Source: Diabrotica undecimpunctata
Lineage: Eukaryota > Arthropoda > Insecta > Coleoptera > Chrysomelidae
Direction of reading: 5' to 3'
NCBI RefSeq assembly: GCF_040954645.1
Contig: NC_092810.1
Span: 13,812,377 to 13,876,376, forward strand
DNA length: 64,000 nucleotides
This document shows, piece after piece, positions 46,284 through 57,421 of the stretch. The translations under genes were made by a program, and so were the position numbers. Position 1 is the stretch's first letter. Each line of letters begins with the position of its first letter. A model generated the notes under the pieces. The model searched no databases and was not told where the DNA came from. It was given only the letters and a program-made list of their open reading frames with translations.

Positions 46284-47206
46284 ACCTTTTAGAATCTTCA
46301 AATGCCTGCAGATTTTTTCAGCCTTTTTTTCTTCCTTGACGGATAAAAACCTTACAAATTTGGTAAGGAAAAGTCATTCCGCATATTATGTCAACAGATT
46401 TTTTAGCCAAATACAGCTTGTCAGTATTATAACATCTCCATTTTTTTTCCTAAGGTACAATCTACATTCAACAAGATTTTATTCTGTTTACGCCATTAAA
46501 AAGAAGGTTTTATACATCTTTGGAGAGCTCACACAAGTAGACTATTAGTACGGTTTGGAGCAATGAAATATTTACATGGAGTGAGTCAAGTATACAAAAG
46601 GAATGTATAATGAAGACGATAGCAAGTAAATATATAAAAGTTTCAAATACAGCATTTTCCAGTGTAATCCCTTTATTAAATAGGTACATCTAGTATGTAC
46701 ATACACGAAAATAACTGTTTTGAGGTTATTAAGGTAGAATTATGTACTACAAAAACAGTGGGTAAGTTGTGCGGTTAAAGTCTTTCGTTTATTCACTAAA
46801 TACATAGTTCTGAAACTGCATTACGGTTTTGAGGATAACTATTCCCTCACAAACTGTCAATAACAAAAGTTTGCAAGGTATGCTCAAATCTTGAATAGTT
46901 CTACTAAGTATTTCAATTCATATTAATAATCCAAAGGAGTATTAGTTCTGGAACAGTTAGGATATTACTTAAGTTAATAGATTATGATCCTAAACGGAGC
47001 ATTTTTGAATGATTTTAATTTGATTTTCGGTGAGAAACTTTTATCATATTTCTGAAAACTAAACGCGGTAAAATGTAAAATAAATTCTTTGTTATAAGAC
47101 AACTGGAATTTTTAAACCAATTTTCATAGCAATTTTAAAAAAATTGTCTTTTAATCTTTTACCGCATAGGTACGAAACCTTTTATGATTTCAAAATTTCA
47201 AAGTGT
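46284..47206. other. spacer, no gene seen
   Basis: AT-rich; an open frame at 46255-46548 starts in the LINE tail and is not a gene. Confidence 0.4.
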
Positions 47207-47214
47207 TATAGTAT

Positions 47215-47629
47215 CATCGAGCAAAAAGACAAAAGAGGGAATGTAAAGGTAGTGGGGGCAAAAATATTGTTAGACAGGAAGTGCCATCTTGAGAGGCCAA
47301 ATTAAACAAGGAAAGAGAGTCTTTCTTTGTTTAAAAAATCAAATTTAGTTGGGTTATGTTATTATTTGTCCCAACTGTCACATGAAATCTTATTTATATT
47401 GAAGTTTTTTAACAATTGTTTCACATTTTAGACTGTTATCGTTAATATTTAATTAAAATTTTCTCGTCTAAGACACATTCTGAAAACTATTTTATAGCTA
47501 CTGTTAATAAGTGTCGGAAAATTTAAATTTGGCGCATTCGGATTTCCGGATATGTCCGCCATCAGAGGCCACTTTTTTGGTCGCCTTTTCATAACGATTA
47601 GATTCCCTCTTTTGTCTTTTTGCTCGATG
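47215..47629. mobile_element. hAT-like MITE, 415 bp
   Basis: Perfect 28-bp terminal inverted repeats begin CATCGAGCAAAAAGACAAAA and end in the exact inverse at 47602-47629. Both sides carry the 8-bp TATAGTAT (47207-47214 and 47630-47637). An 8-bp duplication with CA-starting termini is the hAT signature. There is no coding capacity of its own. Perfect termini and duplication suggest a young insertion. Confidence 0.9.
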
Positions 47630-47639
47630 TATAGTATGC

Positions 47640-48363
47640 ACAATATCCACCACGAAAATTCTGACTACATCATAGCTAGTAGTCATTATACAACGCATCT
47701 GTATGTTTGGTTGCCTACCAATCAAGAGAAAGATCGGTATAACCCACGGTTCGTAGACTTACTACCGTTGCCTCTTCCGACTGGGGTGGGGATGCTTGAG
47801 TTACGTCACCAGAATACACAAGAATACAAAACCCATTTATTATCACAGTTTGTTCGTGGTAATTATCTTTCAGTTTATTATTTGCTTTATTATTTATCGT
47901 TTCTTAAATATCTCAGTTTACATTATATTTTTGTATTTGAAATTTTGGTGTTGTTTTCTTAAAAACTTATTTTGAATTATCGAAGAAACGTTATTTATTG
48001 TAGTTGTATATGGTACTTATTGTCTTCGTATCTTTTTATGAGGTAGGTTAAAACTTTAAAATTTCATTGTGTATTAACGTAATAATTATATTGATGAAAT
48101 TTTAGAATGCCAGGCACAGGTTTTAGTGTGTAGGAAAAATATTAAAAAAATGGAAAAAATAGTTATATAATTCGGTAATGTATTCAATAGGTAATACAGT
48201 ATTAATGGAAATTCAGTATACGCGACAAATTTTCAGTGTAAAATGGAGATTGAAGTCCTAGATGGCCATACGTCGCCATGTTGCCAATTTCAACGGCAAC
48301 TTGAACATCCTAATTTATAATAACATATAATGTAAAATAACTATAAATTAATAACATTTTTTA
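47640..48363. other. spacer, no gene seen
   Basis: No recognised features. A long plus-strand open frame (47552-47962) starts inside the MITE and is not supported as a gene. Confidence 0.4.
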
Positions 48364-48367
48364 ACGG

Positions 48368-48370
<3 letters not shown>

Positions 48371-48429
<59 letters not shown>
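48371..48429. repeat. (TA)n microsatellite formed on a LINE tail
   Basis: About 29 TA units directly abutting the 3' end of a minus-strand LINE (TAGAATCCCTAAA then TATATA) and overlapping its target duplication, so the microsatellite is the LINE tail. Confidence 0.9.
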
Positions 48430-48432
<3 letters not shown>

Positions 48433-49695
48433 GGGATTCTACAGTATTCACTGCCTTCGCTCGCTCAACCGTTTCCATATCTCTCTGTTGTTCCATTCTC
48501 CATCGTTTAGTCCTCTCTTACTCATGGCGTCGTCTACTTCGTTCCTACAGGATTTTCGGGGTCGTCCTCTTTTCCTCCTTCCTATGGGGCTCCATTCGGT
48601 TATTCTCTTTATCCATCTGCTGTCCTTACATGTCCATACCACTTTAGTCTTTTTTGTTCTATATATGTTAGTATGTCTGTTTCTATTGATGTTCTTTGCT
48701 TTATTTCGTCATTACTTCTTCTATCCATTCTTGTTACTCTGCAGCATCTTCGCAGGCATTCCATCTCTGTTGCTACTATCTTACTGCTGTTTTTCTTGTT
48801 TATGATCCAATTTTTAGCCCCATATGTCATAATACTTCGCACTAATGTTTTATAAATCTGCGTTTTTGTCTTCATATGTAGGTGTCTATCCCACCATACT
48901 GAGTTAAGTTGTCGGATTGCTGTTCTTGTTTGTCCTAATCTTTGTATAATTTCTTCCTCTGTTGTTGCCTTTTTCGTGATTATAAACCCCAGTTATTTGA
49001 ATTTATCCTTTCCTTTGATTGTTACGTTGTCATCAATCTGTAGATCTTCTATGTCTTCTTCACTTGTAGATAGGTACTCTGTTTTCGCGAGGTTAATATC
49101 TACGCCAGCCTTGGTATATTCTTCTTGTAGTTTCTTCATCATGTAGCTGAGGTTGTCTTGGTCTTGTGCAATCACTACTTGATCGTCTGCAAAATTTAAT
49201 GTATATAGGTATTCGTTCCGTACCGGTACTCCCATGCCTTCGCATTTTCTTTTCCATGTAGTCAAGGCTTTCTCTAAGTAAATTTTGAATAGGGTTGGAG
49301 ATGTGGAACAACCCTGCAGGAGCCCTTTTGTTGTGGTGAAGTCTCCTATGATTCTTGTTCCCATTTTAATGGACACTTTATTTTCTTTATACAGAGCTTT
49401 TGTAGCTTCTATGAGTTCCGTCTGTATTTCTAATTTGTACATTGCCTCCCATAGTTCTGACCTTGGTACATAGTCATACGCCTTTCTCAGGTCCACAAAT
49501 GCCAAGTGTATATCTCTATTTTTTGCTTTTTTCTTTTCCAACAGTTGTTCCAGTGTGATTATGTGGTCTATGCATGATCTTCCTGCCGTGAAGCCTGCCT
49601 GATCCTCTCCGATTTTGCCTTTTATCGCTTGCTCTATCTTTTCTCGCAGTATCTTCCCATATAATCTTCCTATTGATGATATTACGCTTATTTAC
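48375..49695 (-). mobile_element. LINE insertion with 11-bp target duplication and (TA)n tail
   Basis: ACGGATTTATA occurs at 48364-48374 and 49696-49706. The insert reads on the minus strand, ends TAGAATCCCTAAA followed by the TA run, and is 5'-truncated. It separates a sequence that continues into the hammerhead-like motif at 49749. Confidence 0.9.
48448..49690 (-). pseudogene. LINE reverse transcriptase (FADDQ type)
   Basis: The minus strand begins near 49690 with SSIGRLYGKILREKIEQAIK, then IGEDQAGFTAGRSCIDHIIT. After a shift it gives DIHLAFVDLRKAYDYVPRSE, TTKGLLQGCSTSPTLFKIYL and the palm box LNFADDQVVIAQDQDN (about 49180-49200). The thumb IYKTLVRSIMTYGAKNWIIN and RLKWYGHV follow, then ITEWSPIGRRKRGRPRKSCR and GEWNNREIWKRLSERRQ with a stop. 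Three frames are needed. Palm residues are intact, but shifts near 49540, 48990 and 48620 disable it. It is a different family from the copies at 13230 and 44933. Confidence 0.85.
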
Positions 49696-49748
49696 ACGGA
49701 TTTATACCCATATATTTTAGTGGCTTATAGCATGTATACTTCGTTACA

Positions 49749-49783
49749 CTGATGATGGAAATTAACTTTCCGAAAACGTTCTG
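49749..49783 (+). other. hammerhead-like RNA motif, locus 3
   Basis: CTGATGAT (49749-49756), stem GGAAA/TTTCC (49757-49761 and 49767-49771) with loop TTAAC, then GAAA and ACGTTCTGAA. The fixed parts equal those at 13131; the stem differs but still pairs. Confidence 0.45.
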
Positions 49784-49954
49784 AAATGTAATTGTGATAT
49801 AGCTCGTTTGGACATTTTATTATATACATTTTATAAAGGATTTGAAATAAATTTTTTGGTGATATATGGTATACAGCCAGCTACAGGAACTTAGCTTTCT
49901 AGTGGATTCAAAATGGTCTCTATTCTGCTTCACTCTTAGTAATTGGTGAACGTT

Positions 49955-50275
49955 CATACCCATCTAAGTTCTGATATGGCAAAGCCATGACATGGTTCTT
50001 CTGCCTTCTCCAATATAACCCTCTATCTTCCCTTTAATTACTATTCGTGGCAGGTTATATTTGTCATTTCTCATTATATGCCCTAGATACGAAGTCTTTC
50101 TTGTCTTAATCGTTGTTATCAGTTCTAACTCTCTATTTATGATATTTAATACTGTTCTATTCGTAATGGGTTGTGACCATGATATTTCCACGTTTCAAAG
50201 GCTTCTATCCGTCCCATGGTATTTAATTTTAATGTCCAGGCTTCAACTGCATACATAAAGACTGTCCAAACGTAG
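49955..50275 (-). pseudogene. LINE 3' fragment
   Basis: The minus strand reads MYAVEAWTLKLNTMGRIEAF, then after a shift ISWSQPITNRTVLNIINREL, KTRKTSYLGHIMRNDKYNL and KGKIEGYIGEGRRTMSWLCH. It is the C-terminus of a LINE related to, but distinct from, the 21180-21547 fragment. No target duplication was found. Confidence 0.7.
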
Positions 50276-51330
50276 TATTTAATTCTAATTCAAATTACTC
50301 TAATACAAAAGACTCTAAGTCCAAGCTCAGTTTATATAATTTGTTTTTAGTGCATCCAAAATGTATTTCTAATTGATACTAAGAAAACACTCATTAAAAT
50401 CATTTAAAATTATTCAAAACATAACTAAGCCAAAAATAAATCTCGTGATTTTGCAGTACTTTTTATTCTGTGAGTATAAACGTTTACTATATTTTTATAC
50501 ATATCCTAGTTAAGCAATAACCAATTAGTTCATTGTTTAAATTTAAAATCCAACGCGCCGAGTGATAATTAAATTGTGCAAAATGCACCGATTGTTAACA
50601 AATGGCTGACTTTATGCGATTATAAATTTGAGCTTTATGTATGTTTATAAATTATGTACAGTAGTTTTTTTAATTTCTACTTTTAGTGTATAATGATCTT
50701 CTTTGGTATATTTTATGTTGTTAAATCATTTAATTATGCTTGTCATTTTTAACATTATTGTAATATATACAGTAGATTTCATGAATTTTTTTTGTTACAT
50801 TGTATAACCTTGTAACTTGGGGTTATAAGGTTATTTTTTTTTGGTAATAAAAATAAAAGACTGGATTGGCGAAAGAAAAGAAAAAAAAGAAAGAAAAAGA
50901 AATGAAACCTCGGCTTAACAATTGGATCCAAAGAGAGATAAAGAAATGGGGAGAAATTAGAGTGATATTAATGGAAGGGAATTTAAGTGAACGGGTGGTT
51001 AAGCTGGTTAACTAAAATTTGGTGAGTGAGAATGATAGAAAACAATAAGAGAATGAGACGTAAATATTTAGGGAATGGAGATCGGCTGGCTTTTCGTGCC
51101 GTGTTAGAAGAAAATAGATGATGATAAAGAAACAACAGATAAAAACCGATAATCGCAGAAGACGAAAGGAGTTGATAACAAAAAGAAGGATGGGCGCCAG
51201 GAGTAAAGGTCTGTTGGAACTTCGACTCCGTTGATATTACAGTGGGAGTGCTATAAAATATAGTGATAAACGATACAAGTATGATTTAATTCTAAAAAAA
51301 CTATTTAAAACCCAAGTAATTAAGAGATAC
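50276..51330. other. spacer, no gene seen
   Basis: AT-rich, with a purine-rich stretch at 50865-51190 (AAGAAAGAAAAAG type). No recognised coding. Confidence 0.4.
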
Positions 51331-51332
51331 TA

Positions 51333-53725
51333 TAGTGTATTTTTATGTATGAGAGAGTAATAAAACAATAAATTATGTATGCAAATCCCTAAACTGTTGA
51401 TACGGGTGACTCAATGACAAACAGATATTTGTCAACAAGTTTACAGAAGTATATAGGAAAACAATTTTAAATTGAGTATGACCACCAGGTATAAAGGTTG
51501 GAGCAGAATAGAATACAATAGTTGTGAGGGTTACTAATCCCTAAATAAGGTTGCCAGTGTCGGAGTGATGGAGGTTAACAGGTACTAATGAATTTGCAAG
51601 AAATGTAAGATGTTTATTTTATTGGTTATATATAACCAATAAAAGTTTAATAAGTACCTACCTATTTGCAAAATAAAGTTTAATTCTTTAGATAAAATAA
51701 AACGGTTTATTTTATCTATTTGCAAAATAAAGTTTAATTCTTTGCCTATTTGCAAAATAAAGTTTAATTCTTTAGATAAAATAAAACGTTTTATTTTATC
51801 TGAAATGAGTGCATTCCACGAAGTAAGGGTTTCAACAATCAAACATTTAATTCTTTAATTCCAGGAATCTACGACAGTAATTGACTAGATAATTACCTTC
51901 TAAACTTATTCCACAGAAAATGTGATAGTGGGTTTTTCCATTTTGTATATAGGAAGGTCCAAGTGGCGTATTCAAAATTCTTAACAGTTCACTAAAAGTA
52001 GGTACTTCAGTTGCAAGGTGCAGTTTATTGTGTATACTAGTGTTATGGAAAATTTGGAAGTGCCGTGTAAACGCCGAAAAATTGGTCCTCTAACAGTTAA
52101 TGAAAAAACATTAATATTTAATTGTTTTAAATCATTTACAGACAAACGTTTATGTGAAAGTGTTGATGAGACCGTTGAGTTAGTTAGCAGTACACTTGGT
52201 GTTGGAAAATCTACGATTTACAGAGTTATTAAAGAAGAGAAATGTGGTAGTTTTCAAATGCCACGTAATGCTCCAGGGAAACCAAAATTTCAAATAGAAT
52301 CTCATTTTAAAGAAGGACTTCGACGGAAAGTGCATGAATTCTTCTTTAGACAAGAATTTACAACATTGGATAAAGTTCTTGTCTCAGTTCGAGATGATAA
52401 GGATTACCCAGAAATGAGTCGAAGTACGTTATGGAAACTTTTAAAAGAAATAGGCTTCCGCTGGAAAAAGAATCCCAGAAAGTCAATTTTATTAGAAAGA
52501 AGCGATATTGTCATATGGAGAAGACATTTTCTAAGAACCATAAAGGAAATGAGAAACTAAAAAGAAAAATATTTTATCTTGATGAAACATGGATCAACGA
52601 GGGTCATACACCAAATAAATTTTGGCAGGATAAAACTGTTACAAGTCAAAGGCACGCTTTTGTAAATAACTTATCTACTGGTTTAAACCCACCATCAGGA
52701 AAGAGACGCAGGCTGATAATACTACACATTGACAGTTCAGACGGTTTTGTTGAAGGTGGTTTATTAACTTTTGAATCAACTCGTAACGGTGACTACCATG
52801 AAGACATGAACGCTGATGTCTTTCAAGAATGGTTCGAACAAATGATAGATCTTCTTCCTAAGAACTGTGTAATAGTAATGGATAACGCAAGTTATCACTC
52901 CAGACTTATAGAAGGACTGCCCACAACCAAGTGGTTAAAAAAAGACTTGCAGAATTGGCTGAGTTCAAAAAATATTACGTACCATCCCGGATCTATAAGA
53001 AAGGAACTTTATTCGTTGTGTGCCCTTCATAAAGAAAAATTTAAAAAATACGAAATTGATGAAATTGCCAAAAATCGTGGAATGACAGTACTTAGATCCC
53101 CACCATATCATTGTGAATTAAACCCGATTGAACTGGTATGGGCACAGATAAAGAGTGAAGTTTCAAGAAAAAATACCACTTTTAAAATTCATGATGTTAA
53201 ACAGTTGTTTTTGGAGGCCGTAAATAATGTAAAACCTGAAAACTAGGAAAAGGCAGTAAATCACACTATTAAAGAAGAGGAAAAAATGTGAAAGCTGGAT
53301 AATATTACTGATAAAATGGTTAAGCCAGTTATTATAAATCTTGGTTCTGAAAGTTCATCTTCTGAATCTGATTTGGATTTGTAACAAGTAGCTGTAAGTT
53401 TTATATTAATATTTTTATTCATCTATTTAACATACCTTAGACGGTTTTAAAAACTCTTTTTCTCTTTTGTAATTTTTAAAAATTAAAAAAAATGTGAATT
53501 TTTAAAACCCTTTTTAATGTAGGCCAGTCAGTTCTAATATAGTGTGTGATAAAAGAGGTCACTTTTGTTTACATACACATAACACTTTATAACACTGAAA
53601 TAATTCATTTATTTTTTACAATTATTCAAAGTAATTTTTCAATTAATCTTGAGCACGCCCATGGAGTGGTCGGAGCTACCAGTTAAAATTATGCTAATTA
53701 CTCTCTCGTTCATAAAAATAAACTA
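51333..53725 (+). mobile_element. DD82E transposon, copy 3
   Basis: Opposite orientation to copies 1 and 2. The ends are TAGTGTATTTTTATG and CATAAAAATAAACTA, with TA at 51331-51332 and 53726-53727. Length 2393 bp, the longest copy and the best guide to the family. The leader (51600-51805) contains three repeats of the AAAGAATTAAACTTTATTTTG unit and the palindromes described under findings. Confidence 0.9.
52045..53384 (+). pseudogene. DD82E transposase, copy 3, nearly complete
   Basis: Starts MENLEVPCKRRKIGPLTVNE at 52045. HTH GVGKSTIYRVIKEEK lies at about residues 57-71, and the second HTH near MSRSTLWKLLKEIGFRW. A one-base loss near 52557 ends the first frame at KEMRN. The protein continues in the next frame with IFYLDETWINEGHTPNKFW (first Asp), NCVIVMDNASYHSRLIEGL (second Asp) and RSPPYHCELNPIELVWAQIK (Glu). 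Counting residues, 82 lie between the second Asp and the Glu. Stops replace Trp after VKPEN and again after EEKM, and the tail ends SSSSESDLDL. IS630/Tc1/mariner enzymes cut DNA at TA sites. Confidence 0.9.
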
Positions 53726-53727
53726 TA

Positions 53728-53994
53728 GTTGTAGGTAAAATAAAACTCAATATGTACAATATGTGGTTTTAATATAGAAAAATGTAAAAAAATGGCTTGA
53801 TTTTATAATATATAATGTATAAAGAATGAAAAATATATGATATACTCTTTTTTATAATGTATAATGTATACATGTGGTTTCTACATATTTAAACTGTACA
53901 AAAATTTACTCACCAGACGACTTTTTTCATAGTTTTATTTACCTAGAGCTGGCTTACTTATCATTTAAATATTTTCACATCCTTATTTATTTAC
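53728..53994. other. AT-rich spacer
   Basis: Contains direct ATAATGTATA repeats (53800-53870) and no gene. Confidence 0.4.
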
Positions 53995-54646
53995 CAATAA
54001 AACACTGAAAACTTTGTTTTCAAAACTTCCACAAATTTTTATTTTAAATTCTTATCACTACAGCTGTTTCGGCTGATTGCCTTTCTCAAGTGATCTATTT
54101 TTGGCATGGGTTTACACTTTATAGTCTCTAATGAAATAAGTTGAGGAGGGGAGAACTGTTTGTCTCAAGCTGGTCATTCAGAAATAAATCTGTGTTTTTT
54201 AATTTGTTGATTTCCATAGATTCTAACAAAGATAGCTTAAGGCCTTTATTTTGAATGTGTAGAATTTTAAATTCGTCATTAAAAGAATGATTATGATCTA
54301 GAAGGTGAAGTGCGTATGTAGAATCTGTTCTCATCTGTATCATTCTGTAATCATTCTTTTGATGACGAATTTAAAATTCTACACATTCAAAATAAAGGCC
54401 TTAAGCTATCTTTGTTAGAATCTATGGAAATCAACAAATTAAAAAACACAGATATAATTATGAATGACCAGCTTGAGACAAACAGTTCTCCCCTCCTCAA
54501 CTTATTTCATTAGAGACTATAAAGTGTAAACCCATGCCAAAAACAGATCACTTGAGAAAGGCAATCAGCCGAAACAGCTGTAGTGATAAGAATTTAAAAT
54601 AAAAATTTATGGAAGTTTTGAAAACAAAGTTTTCAGTGTTTTATTG
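53995..54646. mobile_element. Penelope-like element 3' ends in head-to-head palindrome
   Basis: Two 298-bp arms (53995-54292 minus, 54349-54646 plus) are near-identical inverted copies around a 56-bp spacer. Each arm encodes a Penelope-type C-terminus followed by a 3' untranslated part, and both 3' ends point outward. The 3' part contains CTTGAGAA, a short GGC/GCC stem and GAAAC (54551-54575), a conserved motif of such elements that resembles a degenerate hammerhead. Confidence 0.75.
54128..54343 (-). pseudogene. Penelope-like element C-terminus (GIY-YIG end)
   Basis: The minus strand reads STYALHLLDHNHSFNDEFKI, LHIQNKGLKLSLLESMEINK and LNDQLETNSSPLLNLFH, the last ~65 residues after the GIY-YIG endonuclease of Penelope-like elements. 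The right arm encodes the same residues on the plus strand (about 54360-54510). Reverse transcriptase and the GIY-YIG core itself are absent. The first few residues come from the spacer, not the element. Confidence 0.75.
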
Positions 54647-54649
54647 TTA

Positions 54650-55065
54650 CATAAAATGAATTTCCATCAAGTAACGGTCGAATCCATCAATTCCTTATTT
54701 ATTTCATTTTATTAATTATGCCTCTCGTCTGTCGGTTTTGTTTTCTACTTAATAACGTTTGTGTTTATTCCCATCTAGTTCTGCTTTAAATCGCTTGCCA
54801 ACTAGCACTGATTTTCAAACAAAGTGTTTAGTTCAATACTTGTCCGTATAATTAGAGTTCTTTTTTTTTTGCTCGATACATTAATTGATATGGAAATGGC
54901 TAAGGTTACGGTAGCGTAGTGCTACAATTGCATGTTTACAATCTACTCTATACACAGAGGAATAAGTAAGTAGTCTGTAAGTAAATTAACGTGAGTTAGG
55001 TACCGTCCAGTGACAGTTCTCTAAGTATTATTGCGGTAGGTCTTCTGACCATACTTTCCTCTGTG
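54650..55065. other. spacer, no gene seen
   Basis: No recognised features. Confidence 0.4.
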
Positions 55066-55069
55066 GACA

Positions 55070-56050
55070 CTACAATTATTTCTGAACAAGCACGGTTTGG
55101 ACTCGGAAAATGCTGCTGCAGTCAAACTCTTAACATCACCCAACATATCGAAGGTGGGTTTGAACGGAAAAAAATAACAGAATTAGTGTTCATAGACCTG
55201 ACAAAATTACAAAGGATTTTCGACTAACAAGGTTAATGAAATATTTTCTCCAGAATAGTTGCTTCTACGTAAGGCTTTAGTCCAAGAACAGCTGGTGAAG
55301 GGATAAAAAAAATGTACTCCCACAGGGAAATGTCCTTGCGCCGATGCTATACAACATTTATACCATCGACCAACCCAAAAACCAACAAACAAGACAGTTT
55401 ATTTACGCGAATGATACAGCTGTGGCAGCTCACTAAGGTACCTTCAATAAAGTCGAAGTAAAACTGACAGATGCCTTTAAAGACTTAGCACTAAACTATG
55501 ATAAAAACCATCAGAAACCCAATCCTACAAAAAACCCAGGTGTGTGCTGCTTTTCACCCTAGAAACAAGCATGACCGAAGGACACTGGAGATGGAATGGT
55601 GTGGTTAGATGCTGGAATATAATCAGATGCCAAAACACCTCGGCGTACGTCTGGATACAACTCTGTTTTATCGATATCACTGTCAAGATACCTTACCACC
55701 AGTGTGAGAAAACTCCCTACGGAGGTTGGCAATCATAATGGCTATTTTTATTTTTGAACTTGCAGCTCTAAACAAATCAATCGATCTACATTGATACCAA
55801 TCACGTAGATTCTTCAACCATGAGTTCTGCCTTCGGCCAACAGATCTCCTTCCTTGAATCTTTCCCTGTATTATGAGTCTCATATTTCATATTTTGGTCC
55901 CTTCATCACGTGGCCTAGGTATTCCAATTTTCTGGTTTGTATACCAGAATCAACAGAATATTTCTTTAAGAAAAAAGAACATCCAATTTATGATGAGTGT
56001 GGTTCACCCCTTACGGTAAAATATGTGCTAGTGAAAAAGTGCGAAAAGTT
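55070..56050 (+). pseudogene. jockey-like LINE relic, split by another LINE end
   Basis: The plus strand in several frames gives ISEQARFGLGKCCCSQ, LNITQHIEGGFERKKITELV, FIDLTKL, MKYFLQN, the LPQGNVLAPMLYNIYT-type block and QFIYANDTAVAA, where the catalytic YADD box has become YAND, then FNKVEVKLTDAFKDLALNYD. Beyond the minus-strand LINE end at 55720-55945, IYDECGSPLTVKYVLVKKCE (about 55990-56050) looks like the Cys-rich end after an RNase H domain. Heavily decayed. Confidence 0.65.
55720..55945 (-). pseudogene. LINE 3' end, same family as 21180-21547
   Basis: The minus strand reads LIIQGKIQGRRSVGRRQNSW, LKNLRDWYQCRSIDLFRAAS and SKIKIAIMIANLRRE. It closely matches the end of the LINE at 21180-21547. 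It interrupts the jockey-like relic in opposite orientation; no clear target duplication. Confidence 0.7.
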
Positions 56051-56059
56051 CAATTAATT

Positions 56060-56908
56060 ACCATTTAATAAATTATCTTAAAGGCATTTTAAATTTAGAA
56101 AACACTATAGATAACCTACTTTTGTTTTTAAGAGACTTTAATAATTAACTAAGCAAAGTGTAATTAACTGTTACCGTTCGGCTAATAACCTTGTTAAGTT
56201 TAAAGCGGGTTTTTTGTAAAAAAAAAACTATTATTTAAAATATAAAAGTACAAAAAACATAGTATAAAGCTTTGCGCTAGTGTACAGTATCGCCTATTTT
56301 ACCTCTTTTTTGTATTTTATTATAAAATAACACGAACTTTTTTTTTGCTTATTCGTAATATTTTTGACTGACAGAAAAATGGATTTCCATTGTTCTAATA
56401 TGCTGACATTTTATCACATTCCACTTTTCATGTATTTTTTTCGTTCAACCTACTGGGAATCACTGGCTAACCGAATCTGCTAAAGAATTCAAATAAAAAT
56501 AATACTAACTCAGGAAGATAACATTTTTCACGTATATGCCATATCACGAACACTGATGGTACGTGCCCTTCACCTCGAATATATCAATAACGTGACAAAA
56601 ATGTAACCCCTATGAGGACAAATACCAGAGGCACGTGCGTACATCAATCTACATTTCATTTTTCGAGTCTGAGATTTCGAGAAATACGAAATTAAATTTA
56701 GGGAAATTCCTCGCAAAATTGCTGCAGAGTGTCAAAAGATAGTACAGTGACACATTAAATAATAATATATTCTTACCAAACTGCAACTCTTTATATATAC
56801 CTGGCAAGCTTGATCTTAATCCATATTTAAAACAATACACTGGGGTACAAAACTATCCTGGCATTCAGATTGTTTTGTTTTTTTATTGGTATTTAGAACA
56901 AAACTTAT
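56060..56908. other. spacer, no gene seen
   Basis: AT-rich, no recognised coding. Confidence 0.4.
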
Positions 56909-57316
56909 TTAACCCTTTAAGTGACAAAACTATTTTTCCTTGGTTTTCTAATTACAGCTCTTAGTGAGCATTTAATGTAACCTTAGATTCACGGGAAAAA
57001 TATTAAAAAAAATCCGCGAATGATTTTTTTCCAAATTAACGCAAATCGTGACTGGTAAATATAGCTACCAGGGTTTCTTTACGCCCGATGTCATAATGGC
57101 AACCTAAAGTACACTTTAACTAATGTTCACTTTACACTAAAGTGCACTTTAGTGTTGCACCCGGTTTCATAATACCTACAGCTCTTTTCATTAGTAAAAG
57201 TAAACTTTAGTGTTTAATTTGGTAGGTTGGTAATCTTGTTTATGTCAATTTTGCCGGGTTTTGGTCGAAATCGAAATAACGTGGTATATCTTTTGTATCT
57301 TAAATTGTTTGTAAAA

Positions 57317-57403
57317 GTTGTTAATTGTTTATAAAGTTAAAGTTAGTTGTTAATTGTTCGTAAAGTTAAAGTTAGTTGTTAATTGTTTGTAAAGTTAGGT
57401 GTT
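57317..57403 (+). repeat. three tandem 29-bp units upstream of the Myb-like gene
   Basis: Units at 57317, 57346 and 57375 each start GTTGTTAATTGTT and continue TAAAGTTA; the third is diverged at its end. They lie in the 5' leader right before the start codon at 57422. Confidence 0.85.
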
Positions 57404-57421
57404 AAAAGTTAGTTGATAATT

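Noticed and set aside
46255..46548. Methionine-start frame MMMMMM...
   Set aside because: The run of Met is the (GAT)n LINE tail read in another frame; the remainder has no homology signal.
47552..47962. 136-codon open frame on the plus strand
   Set aside because: Begins inside the hAT-like MITE and crosses its right end, so it cannot be a conserved gene.
51600..51800. Regularly spaced repeats that could suggest a CRISPR array
   Set aside because: Only three units with no unique spacers, part of a transposon leader, in eukaryotic DNA.
57110..57165. ACTTTAAAGT-type repeats as an independent MITE
   Set aside because: They recur in inverted form at 60440-60570 and are the subterminal repeats of the Harbinger element.
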